Of a stretch of 64,000 bases of DNA, positions 56,284 to 64,000 are shown one piece after another. The stretch lies in the NCBI GenBank assembly GCA_965224605.1, contig CBDCZP010000008.1, positions 434,001 to 498,000 on the forward strand, in the 5' to 3' direction. The notes under the pieces are model-generated. The model saw only the letters and a list, made by a program, of their open reading frames with translations, did no database searches and had not been told where the DNA came from. Both the position numbers and the translations under genes were made by a program. The stretch is from HyVt-477 sp965224605 (GTDB lineage Bacteria > Pseudomonadota > Gammaproteobacteria > Thiotrichales > Thiotrichaceae). Every line of letters begins with the position of its first letter. Positions within the stretch are counted from its first letter, which is position 1.

Positions 56284-57315
56284 ATGCTAGCTTCATTTTT
56301 TAGAAAAATGATCGAGTGGTTTGTCGTACTTTTTGCGGCAAGCCTATTGCTGTGGTTTGTTTTGACGGGGCCTGTTTTACCTATCTTTGATGCTGCTGAA
56401 TTCGACATCGCCGATACAACCAACCTACAACAGCACGTCATTTCACTGACCAACTCACCACGCATGGCTGAGTTCGAAAACCTTCGCCCTCCGGCACGTT
56501 ATATACATAAGCATTTCAAAAGAAACGCTGGGGAAAATGGCAGCGTTTATTATCAACCCTTTAAAACGGCTATTGGCACAGTAAATAACGTCATTATAGA
56601 TTTCGGCCCTGATACCAAGAACGTATTAATAGTGGGTGCACATTACGATTCCTGGGAAGGCATGCCTGGAGCGGACGGCAATGCCAGCGGTGTTGCCGGA
56701 CTTATTGAATTGGCACGATTGCTATCAACAAGAGACGATCTTCCTATCAGAATCCAACTCGTTGCTTACGCATTAGCCGAAGGAAAATATTTTGGCACAC
56801 GTGATATGGGAAGTTTTCGACATGCACGGCAGCTTAAGCAACAGCGCAAGCATGTAGTCATGATGATGTCACTGGACAGTATTGGTTATTTCTCCGATCA
56901 ACCGAGATCACAAAACTACCCTTACGAATTTATGCGTCACTTCTATCCAGCCGAGGGGAACTTCATTCGTATCACTGGCCGCATTCAAGACATTCTGGCA
57001 GTGCGCAAGATTAAGAAAAGTTTTAAAAAGGTCGACGATTTAGCTGTCCGATCATTAAATGCACCAGAAATCATTGCTTCGGTTGCGACCTCTGACAATA
57101 CCAGCTATTGGGAACAAGGTTTTCCCGCAGTACTTATTAGCGACACCGCAGCTGATCGTAATCCGGCATATCACACAGAATCTGACACCGCAGAACATCT
57201 GGATTATGGGCGCATGGCTAAAGTGGTGCAAGGTGTGGGGCAGGCTATCATGGACATGGCTGGCGAGCTTGATCAACCTAGTTTGGTGGTAGCTCAGAAG
57301 GACGCCGCACAATAA
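56284..57315 (+). CDS. M28-family metallopeptidase, membrane-anchored
   Basis: About 343 residues from the chosen ATG, with an N-terminal helix (IEWFVVLFAASLLLWFVL) that anchors or exports it. Zinc-site elements: VGAHYDSWEGMPGADGNASG with His and Asp, MSLDSIGYF with Asp, and YHTESDTAEHLDY with the last His. The Glu-Glu pair normal in this family (AEE.G..GS) appears as LAEGKYFGT, one Glu short, which may weaken or change activity. A longer TTG start at 56212 is possible. No neighbour clarifies its role. Confidence 0.82.
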   Translation: MLASFFRKMIEWFVVLFAASLLLWFVLTGPVLPIFDAAEFDIADTTNLQQHVISLTNSPRMAEFENLRPPARYIHKHFKRNAGENGSVYYQPFKTAIGTVNNVIIDFGPDTKNVLIVGAHYDSWEGMPGADGNASGVAGLIELARLLSTRDDLPIRIQLVAYALAEGKYFGTRDMGSFRHARQLKQQRKHVVMMMSLDSIGYFSDQPRSQNYPYEFMRHFYPAEGNFIRITGRIQDILAVRKIKKSFKKVDDLAVRSLNAPEIIASVATSDNTSYWEQGFPAVLISDTAADRNPAYHTESDTAEHLDYGRMAKVVQGVGQAIMDMAGELDQPSLVVAQKDAAQ

Positions 57316-57699
57316 CTTGTAAACCCCCGAAACTATTAATCTTAGTTTTAGTATTAGTATTACATCCATTTCACTTCTATGTGGTGCGTTGTAAAAAGGG
57401 TACAGGGTTAGTGTGGGGATAGATGTTTGAACTACAACGTTATTAATTCTCTGTTTAGACTGATGGATAATCAAGAAGATGTGTGCGGCCATTAATCAGA
57501 GCGAGATGAAAAATATCCATTAATGGTTAATAATAAATCAATATTGTTCATTTGAAAGCCATTCGGGCATTTGTATGGAAACTTCAAACAGCAATCATTC
57601 AAGCAAACCAGAGCTGATCAAGCGGTTATGTTTAGACTGAACCTGTAACAATAAATAATAATTCTAAGAAAATAATAATAATAAAAAGAGAAACTACAT
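57316..57699. other. gene-free leader before the giant surface protein
   Basis: About 384 bases. A 12-base direct repeat TGTTTAGACTGA occurs at 57452-57463 and 57629-57640, and a palindrome CCATTAATGG lies at 57518-57527. These could be regulatory sites for the adhesin. AAGAG lies about seven bases before its ATG. No coding frame is convincing. Confidence 0.5.
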
Positions 57700-60600
57700 A
57701 TGTCTAACAATAAGTTTTCTGGTAATAAAACAAACCCAAGTCATCACTATCTAAACACCCAAAAATCAAACGCACATACCAAGATCAATAAACAATTGGT
57801 ACAGCTGTGGTTTGGTTCAGCAGCAGCACCACCTGACTTGGTAGACAGCAGTAGTTTCAAAGCATTTAATAACAAGTGTTTCAGTACTATCCAACAACAC
57901 TTAATGGAGTTACTTAAACCCCTTGATAGCAATAATGTTAAAAGTATTGCTATTGCCATCTTGGGCTTGAGTATGAGCAATATTGCTAGTGCAGCCTCTT
58001 GGCCTGCATCTCCCGTCACTGGTTCAGGTGATGGTGGCGAGTGTGTACTAACTCACCATCAAAATGTAGGAGTCAATGCAACACCAAACTCTTTTTACAA
58101 TATAAGTGATCATACTAACCCCAACACACTAACAATCATTGGTCCATGGGGCGTGCCTAGTGGTACTGTCGAAGGACTTACTGCAGATGTTGCGAGTAAG
58201 GACTTTTATGCACTTAATGCGAACAGGAGTGGTAAGTTATGGCTGGGTGAGCTTGACCCGGTAGCAGGTAGTTTTGCTGATATTACTTCAACAGGTCATG
58301 CTTCTCTCTCTCACAGTGTGTATGGATCATTATCAATATTCCAGTCACGCGCAATTGCGCACCAACCTGGCACTAATGAGTTATGGGTTGCTGCTTATAA
58401 TGCACATCCTGCTTCGGGACCAGGTGTCACTAACGTTTATTTATTCAAAATGAGCACCATAACCGGTGAGGTGCTAACAGGAGCATTTGGTGGAGAAGAC
58501 TATATTGCTGTCGATCTGGCTCCCTATACCTTCAATAGCAGTAATGACAGACCAACGGTTGAAGCACTTACTTTTTATAAAAACGAACCTAATATTCTTT
58601 ATGGTGTTTTAAGTACACTTAGTGGTGGCAATCCTAAAGTAGGGCACCTGTTTGCTGTAGATGTATCGCAAGCCACTCCAGAGGCAGTTCTGGCACCAAA
58701 AAATCTTAGCGGAGTCAGTTACACAAGTGGCGCGGCTCCCAGTTCAGATTATTATGATATAGAAGGAATGTCATTTGACGAGGACGGGGATTTAGTGATG
58801 ATTTCATCCAATGTGGGTGGAACCAATGCCAATAGTCTCATAACGGTAGATCTTGCCACTGGAGAAGCGAGTAATAAACGCACTATTATTTCAGGTGATT
58901 GGGAAGGCATCGTCTGTGACCCTTTATTCCCCATCAATGGCGTTGGTACGGTTTCAGGTAGCGTAAAAGATGGAACAGGAGCAGCGATAGCGAATGTGAC
59001 GGTTAATCTCAAAGATAGTACAGGTGCTATCTATGCAACGGAAACTACCAATCCAAGCGGTGCTTATGAGTTTACCAATGTTCCCGTGGGTGAATACACC
59101 ATAGAAGAAACAGATCTCGCAAACTATAGCTCAGTGAGTGATGCACAAAGTGCTGATGGTGATACTACAGCTAACACGGATACTAACGACAATAGCATTC
59201 CTGTTACGGTAACTTCGGGGGAGGCTGATACAGGCAATGATTTTGTTGATATACCCGCGCCTATTGTTGGTTCAGTCGCTGGAAGTGTCAAAGATGATAC
59301 TGGAGCTGCTCTTGAAAGCGTTACGGTTAAACTCAAAGACAGCTCAGGCGCAGTCATAGCGACTGAAACAACTGACCCCTCTGGCAACTACACATTCACA
59401 AACGTCCCAGTAGGTGAATATACGGTTGAAGAAACGGATCCTGCAAATTATAGCTCAGTCAGTGATTCACAAAGTTCTGATGGTGACACTACTGCTAATG
59501 CTGACACCAATGACAACAGTATTCCTGTCACAGTAACTTCTGGTGAAACCGATACAGCCAATGATTTTGTAGATACTCCCGATACTGGCGTAGTTAGCGG
59601 AAGCGTTAAGGACAATACGGGCGCAGCCATTGAAGGCGTGACGGTTAAACTTAAAGACAATTCTGGTGCAGTCATAGCGACTGAAACAACGGACCCCTCT
59701 GGCAACTACACATTCACAAGCGTTCCAGCAGGCGAATATACGGTTGAAGAAACAGATCCAGCGAACTTCTCCTCAACGAGTGATACGCAAAGTTCTGATG
59801 GTGATACCACGGCTAACACAGATACTAATGACAACAGTATTCCTGTCACAGTAGCTCCAGGTGAAACAGATTCCAACAATGATTTTGTTGATACTTCAAA
59901 TGCTGGCATAGTCAACGGAAGCGTTAAAGACCCCAGTGGTAACCCCATTGTCGGCGCAAAGGTCAAACTGGTTAATACCGATGGCTCACCCGTAACAGGC
60001 ACCGACGGCAACCTCATTGCAGAAGTAACGGTTAATCCAAGCACAGGCGCTTATGAGTTTACTAATGTACCTGTAGGCGACTACAAATTGGTAGAAACTA
60101 ATCCTGCCAACTACACCTCAACCAATGAGTCGAGTGATCAAACAGGTGACCCTGCTAACACTAGTACGACGGATGATGAAATCCCAATCACAGTAACAGC
60201 GAATGAAACCGATTCAGGCAATGACTTTATTGATACACCTGACGGCTCAGTAGTGAGCGGAACGGTAAAAGATTCAGCTGGCAATGCCATCGAAAGCGTA
60301 ACGGTAGAACTCAAAGATAGTGGTGGTGCTGTGGTAGATACAGTGACCACTGGTTCATCAGGTGCTTATAGCTTTACTAATGTTCCAGCAGGTGAGTACA
60401 CGATTGTTGAAACGGATCCGACTAATTTCCATTCGGTAAGCGATACACAAAGTGCTGATGGTGATACCACGGCTAACACAAATACTAACGACAATATTAT
60501 TCCTGTCACAGTAGCGTTGGGTGAAACAGATCCTAACAATGATTTTGTTGATGACCCTGATACGGGCGATGTCAGTGGAAGTGTAAAAGACTCAACAGGT

Positions 60601-63600
60601 GCTGCTATTAAAAACGTAACGGTCGAACTCAAAGATGCTTCTGGCACAGTAGTTGCAACTGAAACAACAAATAACTCTGGAAACTACACGTTCTCAAGTA
60701 TTCCAGTAGGCGAGTACACGATTGTAGAAACGGATCCAGCTGACTTCCACTCAGTCAGTGATGCACAAAGCGCTGATGGCGATACTACACCGAACACAGA
60801 CACCAACGACAACAGTATTCCAGTAACCGTAACGGCTAACGAAACCGATACAGCGAATGATTTTGTAGATACTCCTGATACAGGTGATGTCAGCGGAAGT
60901 GTGAAAGACACGGCTGGTAATCCTCTGCAAAGTGTAACGGTAGAACTCAAAGACAGCACGGGTGCAGTCATTGATACACAAACAACTGATGGCTCTGGAA
61001 ACTACACGTTTAGTGATGTTCCCGTTGGTGAGTACACTATTGAAGAAACGGATCCTGCAAATGTTCAGTCTGTAAGTGATACGCAAAGTACGGATGATGA
61101 TACTACGCCAAACACAGACACCAACGACAACAGCATCCCTGTCACAGTAACGGCAAATGAAACCGACTCTGGAAATGACTTTGTTGATTCACCACACGTT
61201 ACCGTCAGCGGTAAAGTATTTGATGATGCGAATGGTGGAAATGTGGACGGCACAGGCTTAGGCAATCCAGACGGCACTACGCTTTACGCACACTTGATTA
61301 TCGAGTTTGGTACAGCGAATGAAAACGTACTCCAAGAAGTGACAGTAAACGCAGATGGTACATACAGCTTTAGCAATGTCCCTGCGAATACCACTTATGA
61401 CGTATTAATCAGTAGCACACAAGGCACTGTAGGAAGCACTAAACCAGCGGTTACTTTACCGACTGATTGGGCCACTACCGCCGAAGGTATTGCTGGCGTT
61501 GATGATACCAATCCAAACAGCGTAACGATTGTTACTGTCGGCACAAGTGATGTAATCAACGTACTCTTTGGTATCAACAAGAAACCAACAGCGACAGATG
61601 TTACGGCAAGTTCACAGCCTAATCCTGGTGGCACAACGCAAGTTCAAGTACCTACATTAAGCATTGCGGATGCCGAGGATGGAACACCGACCACAGTAAT
61701 CATCAAGACCTTGCCAGATGCGACAACAGAAGGCGTGCTTTATTACAACAATAACCCTGTTAGCGCAGGTGCTGAGATTGCTAACTTTGATCCAACTAAG
61801 CTAACCCTTGATCCTATCGACGGCACAGTGACGGTTGATTTCGATTACAGCACTAAAGATGCAGCAGGTGTGGAATCTGATACGGCAACAGTAACCATGC
61901 CCTTCGGAGGCATCAGCCTTAGCGGTCAAGTCTTCCAAGATACGGATGGTGGCAATGTAGATGGTACGGGGTTAGGCAATCCTGATAGCACCACGCTTTA
62001 CGCCAACTTGATTGATAGCAGTGGCAATGTAGTGGCTACCACAACGGTAAATGCCGATGGCACATACAACATTGCCAATGTCACGCCAAATACCACTTAC
62101 AACGTACAAATCAGCACGGCACAAGGAACCGTAAGTAATGCTCAACCTGCAACAACGCTACCCACTAACTGGATAGCAACAGGCGAAGGCATTACGGGGA
62201 CGCCAGATTCTACGGTTGATGGAGTAACGCAAGTGGCTGTTGGTAGTACTTCAGTAACGGATGTGTTATTCGGTATCGACAAGATATCTGCACCTGTCGC
62301 GGTGGATGATTCAAAGACGAATCTAAACCCTGCAACGCCGACGAATCCGACTATTGTTCCTACTGTTGGTAATGATACTGACCCTGATGGCAACCTTGAC
62401 CCAACTACGGTGAAGTTGGTTGACCCATCGGGTAATCCTGTCACTACGTTGACTGTGCCGAATGAAGGCCAGTGGGTAGTGAATACGACTAATGGTGAGG
62501 TAACTTTCACACCAGAAGCAGGCTTCACAGATGACCCAACTCCTGTTAAATACACAGTAAAAGATACGGGTGGATTAGAGTCTAATGAGGCAACTATTAC
62601 GGTTGATTATCCACAAACTGCACCCGTAGCAGTGGATGATACGAAGACGAACCCCAATCCTGCAACGCCAAGTAATCCAACGACGTTGACTACGGTTAGT
62701 AACGATACCGATCCTGAAAATGATCTTGATCCTACCAGCGTGAAACTGGTTGATGGAACAGGTAACCCTGTCTCTACGTTAAATGTACCTAACGAAGGAA
62801 CATGGACAGTCGATGCGACTTCGGGTGATATTACTTTCACCCCAGAAGCTGGATTTACCGCTGATCCCACACCTGTGAAATACACAGTAAAAGACGTTAA
62901 TGGCTTAGAGTCTAATCAGGCAACAGAAACTGTGGATTACCCACAATCTGACCCTGTAGCAGTGGATGATTCCGCAACGAATCCGAATCCTGCGACACCT
63001 AGCAATCCAACGACATTGACGACCGTTAGTAATGATACGGATCCAGAGAATGACCTTGATCCAACTAGCGTTAAACTAGTGGATGGAACAGGGAATCCTG
63101 TCACCACCTTAGTAGTGACGAATGAAGGAACTTGGACAGTCGATGCCACTTCGGGTGATATAACTTTCACTCCAGAAGCAGGCTTCACCGCTGACCCTAC
63201 ACCCGTGAAATACACAGTGAAGGACAAGAATGGATTAGTCTCTAACGAAGCAACAGAAACTGTGGATTATCCACAAACTGCTCCTACAGCAACAGACGAT
63301 ACAGAGTCAGGCACTACGGGTACACCGACAACGGTTGATGTCATTCCTAATGACACTGATCCTGAGAATGACCTTGATCCTACAACGGTAAAATTGGTTG
63401 ATCCATCAGGTAACCCAGTAACGTCACTGAACGTACCGAACGAAGGCGACTGGACAGTGAACCCAACCACAGGGGAAGTAACTTTCACCCCTGAAACAGG
63501 ATTTACTGATGATCCTACACCTGTGAAGTACACAGTCAAAGATACAGGTGATATCGAGTCTAATCAGGCAACTGTGACGATTGATTACCCTCAGTCTAAC

Positions 63601-64000
63601 CCTGTCGCAGTGGATGATACGGAAACGAACCCCAACACGGCATCACCTACGAATCCAACTACTTTAACTACCGTTAGTAACGATACCGATCCTGAAAATG
63701 ATCTTGATCCTACCAGCGTGAAATTGGTTGATGGAACAGGCAATCCTGTAACGACCTTAGCAGTAACAGGCGAAGGAACTTGGACAGTTGATGCGACTTC
63801 GGGCGATATAACTTTCACTCCAGAAGCAGACTTCACCGCTGATCCAACACCTGTGAAGTACACGGTGAAGGATCAGAATGGGTTACTCTCTAACGAAGCA
63901 ACAGAAACCGTGGATTATCCACAGACTGCACCTGTAGCAACAGACGATACCCAGTCAGGAATAACAGCCACACCGACAACGGTTGATGTGATTCCAAATG
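57700..64000 (+). CDS. giant repetitive surface/secreted protein, C-terminus outside window
   Basis: An open frame of about 2100 codons that leaves the right edge. A long polar leader precedes a hydrophobic segment (82-98, VKSIAIAILGLSMSNIASA), so it has an extended signal peptide. Residues about 105-415 form an unrecognised domain with propeller-like phrases (EGLTADVASKDFYAL, IEGMSFDEDGDLVMIS). Seven SdrD/CnaB-like repeats follow (from 418), then two related KVFDDANGG / QVFQDTDGG modules separated by an Ig-like segment. At least five full CshA-like repeats (GEVTFTPEAGFTDDPTPVKY) come next. This suggests an adhesin or fibril. The export system (type I or other) would be read from the missing C-terminus. 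Confidence 0.88.
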   Translation, partial: MSNNKFSGNKTNPSHHYLNTQKSNAHTKINKQLVQLWFGSAAAPPDLVDSSSFKAFNNKCFSTIQQHLMELLKPLDSNNVKSIAIAILGLSMSNIASAASWPASPVTGSGDGGECVLTHHQNVGVNATPNSFYNISDHTNPNTLTIIGPWGVPSGTVEGLTADVASKDFYALNANRSGKLWLGELDPVAGSFADITSTGHASLSHSVYGSLSIFQSRAIAHQPGTNELWVAAYNAHPASGPGVTNVYLFKMSTITGEVLTGAFGGEDYIAVDLAPYTFNSSNDRPTVEALTFYKNEPNILYGVLSTLSGGNPKVGHLFAVDVSQATPEAVLAPKNLSGVSYTSGAAPSSDYYDIEGMSFDEDGDLVMISSNVGGTNANSLITVDLATGEASNKRTIISGDWEGIVCDPLFPINGVGTVSGSVKDGTGAAIANVTVNLKDSTGAIYATETTNPSGAYEFTNVPVGEYTIEETDLANYSSVSDAQSADGDTTANTDTNDNSIPVTVTSGEADTGNDFVDIPAPIVGSVAGSVKDDTGAALESVTVKLKDSSGAVIATETTDPSGNYTFTNVPVGEYTVEETDPANYSSVSDSQSSDGDTTANADTNDNSIPVTVTSGETDTANDFVDTPDTGVVSGSVKDNTGAAIEGVTVKLKDNSGAVIATETTDPSGNYTFTSVPAGEYTVEETDPANFSSTSDTQSSDGDTTANTDTNDNSIPVTVAPGETDSNNDFVDTSNAGIVNGSVKDPSGNPIVGAKVKLVNTDGSPVTGTDGNLIAEVTVNPSTGAYEFTNVPVGDYKLVETNPANYTSTNESSDQTGDPANTSTTDDEIPITVTANETDSGNDFIDTPDGSVVSGTVKDSAGNAIESVTVELKDSGGAVVDTVTTGSSGAYSFTNVPAGEYTIVETDPTNFHSVSDTQSADGDTTANTNTNDNIIPVTVALGETDPNNDFVDDPDTGDVSGSVKDSTGAAIKNVTVELKDASGTVVATETTNNSGNYTFSSIPVGEYTIVETDPADFHSVSDAQSADGDTTPNTDTNDNSIPVTVTANETDTANDFVDTPDTGDVSGSVKDTAGNPLQSVTVELKDSTGAVIDTQTTDGSGNYTFSDVPVGEYTIEETDPANVQSVSDTQSTDDDTTPNTDTNDNSIPVTVTANETDSGNDFVDSPHVTVSGKVFDDANGGNVDGTGLGNPDGTTLYAHLIIEFGTANENVLQEVTVNADGTYSFSNVPANTTYDVLISSTQGTVGSTKPAVTLPTDWATTAEGIAGVDDTNPNSVTIVTVGTSDVINVLFGINKKPTATDVTASSQPNPGGTTQVQVPTLSIADAEDGTPTTVIIKTLPDATTEGVLYYNNNPVSAGAEIANFDPTKLTLDPIDGTVTVDFDYSTKDAAGVESDTATVTMPFGGISLSGQVFQDTDGGNVDGTGLGNPDSTTLYANLIDSSGNVVATTTVNADGTYNIANVTPNTTYNVQISTAQGTVSNAQPATTLPTNWIATGEGITGTPDSTVDGVTQVAVGSTSVTDVLFGIDKISAPVAVDDSKTNLNPATPTNPTIVPTVGNDTDPDGNLDPTTVKLVDPSGNPVTTLTVPNEGQWVVNTTNGEVTFTPEAGFTDDPTPVKYTVKDTGGLESNEATITVDYPQTAPVAVDDTKTNPNPATPSNPTTLTTVSNDTDPENDLDPTSVKLVDGTGNPVSTLNVPNEGTWTVDATSGDITFTPEAGFTADPTPVKYTVKDVNGLESNQATETVDYPQSDPVAVDDSATNPNPATPSNPTTLTTVSNDTDPENDLDPTSVKLVDGTGNPVTTLVVTNEGTWTVDATSGDITFTPEAGFTADPTPVKYTVKDKNGLVSNEATETVDYPQTAPTATDDTESGTTGTPTTVDVIPNDTDPENDLDPTTVKLVDPSGNPVTSLNVPNEGDWTVNPTTGEVTFTPETGFTDDPTPVKYTVKDTGDIESNQATVTIDYPQSNPVAVDDTETNPNTASPTNPTTLTTVSNDTDPENDLDPTSVKLVDGTGNPVTTLAVTGEGTWTVDATSGDITFTPEADFTADPTPVKYTVKDQNGLLSNEATETVDYPQTAPVATDDTQSGITATPTTVDVIPN
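58951..61196 (+). repeat. seven SdrD/CnaB-like coding repeats
   Basis: Units begin at about 58951, 59275, 59592, 59911, 60252, 60571 and 60889, with periods of 313-342 bases. Each reads VSGSVKD.TGAAI..VTV.LKDS, GEYTI.ETDPANY, SVSDTQS.DGDTT and ends NDFVDTPD. Fourth and fifth units are the most divergent. The Asp-rich ends suggest calcium-binding linkers. Confidence 0.9.
62290..64000 (+). repeat. CshA-type coding repeats
   Basis: Units start at 62290, 62620, 62950, 63280, 63598 and 63928, mostly 330 bases apart; the sixth is cut by the edge. Each has the pattern APVAVDD, NDTDPENDLDPT, TFTPEAGFT.DPTPVKYTVKD. Units 2 and 5 share a 51-base identical tract (62695-62745 and 63673-63723). Confidence 0.9.

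Noticed and set aside
58752..63863. About a dozen minus-strand ORFs of 70-140 codons, many resembling each other
   Set aside because: They are mirror images of the plus-strand repeats; the plus frame is open for 2100 codons with a signal peptide and known repeat families.

Overview
The window looks like a chromosomal stretch of a moderately AT-rich gammaproteobacterium. The evidence is gene order and family type: dapF-DUF484-xerC, lpxL-like/lptF/lptG, apaG beside trmO, RelA with a degenerate hydrolase domain, and the outer-membrane genes tamA, tamB and dacB. A DsrS-like gene joined to a fused siroheme synthase (cysG) suggests a sulfur oxidiser, possibly of the Thiotrichales. That placement is inference; no rRNA or tRNA gene was seen to confirm it.

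Layout. 1-5.3 kb: relA (cut by the left edge), a secreted lipase, then xerC, DUF484 and dapF on the minus strand. 5.5-9.9 kb: ilvE, a zinc-finger protein, a lipid A acyltransferase and lptF/lptG, all co-directional. 10-15 kb: two tandem paralogous Wzc-type tyrosine autokinases with no glycosyltransferase genes nearby. 15.1-23.6 kb: tamB, a possible 65-codon ORF, tamA, dacB and trmO on the minus strand, with apaG divergent. 23.6-24.6 kb: about 960 bases without a gene, holding a cluster of DnaA-box-like sequences and a perfect hairpin. 24.6-28.3 kb: a DsrS-like gene, two small unknown genes, cysG and an S24-type peptidase without an HTH domain. 28.5-32.1 kb: a hybrid histidine kinase with three receiver domains. 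32.2-37.3 kb: a copper/silver RND efflux set (adaptor and pump). 37.4-38.2 kb: a toxin-antitoxin pair. 38.4-44.5 kb: a second tamA-tamB pair. 50-55.9 kb: mltB-like and the moxR-DUF58-tgpA operon. 56.3-64 kb: an M28 peptidase and the start of a very long repetitive surface protein that runs off the right edge.

The most unusual locus is 44.6-50.0 kb. A 1124-residue protein keeps the whole layout of a long RelA/SpoT homologue (pseudo-hydrolase, pseudo-synthetase, TGS, zinc finger, ACT), but the synthetase signature residues are replaced. At its C-terminus it is fused to a P-loop NTPase. Directly downstream is a second P-loop NTPase that ends in an OmpR-type winged helix. Two very small single-pass membrane proteins (35 and 70 residues) are transcribed divergently from the same control region. 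The canonical relA at the left edge gives a same-genome comparison. My inference is a module that turns a RelA-like translation or starvation sensor into an NTPase switch, possibly for stress response or phage defence. The function is untested and I know of no name for it.

A second theme is the cell envelope: two complete TAM systems, LPS export, lipid A acylation, two peptidoglycan enzymes, two exopolysaccharide-type kinases and a giant adhesin lie within 64 kb.
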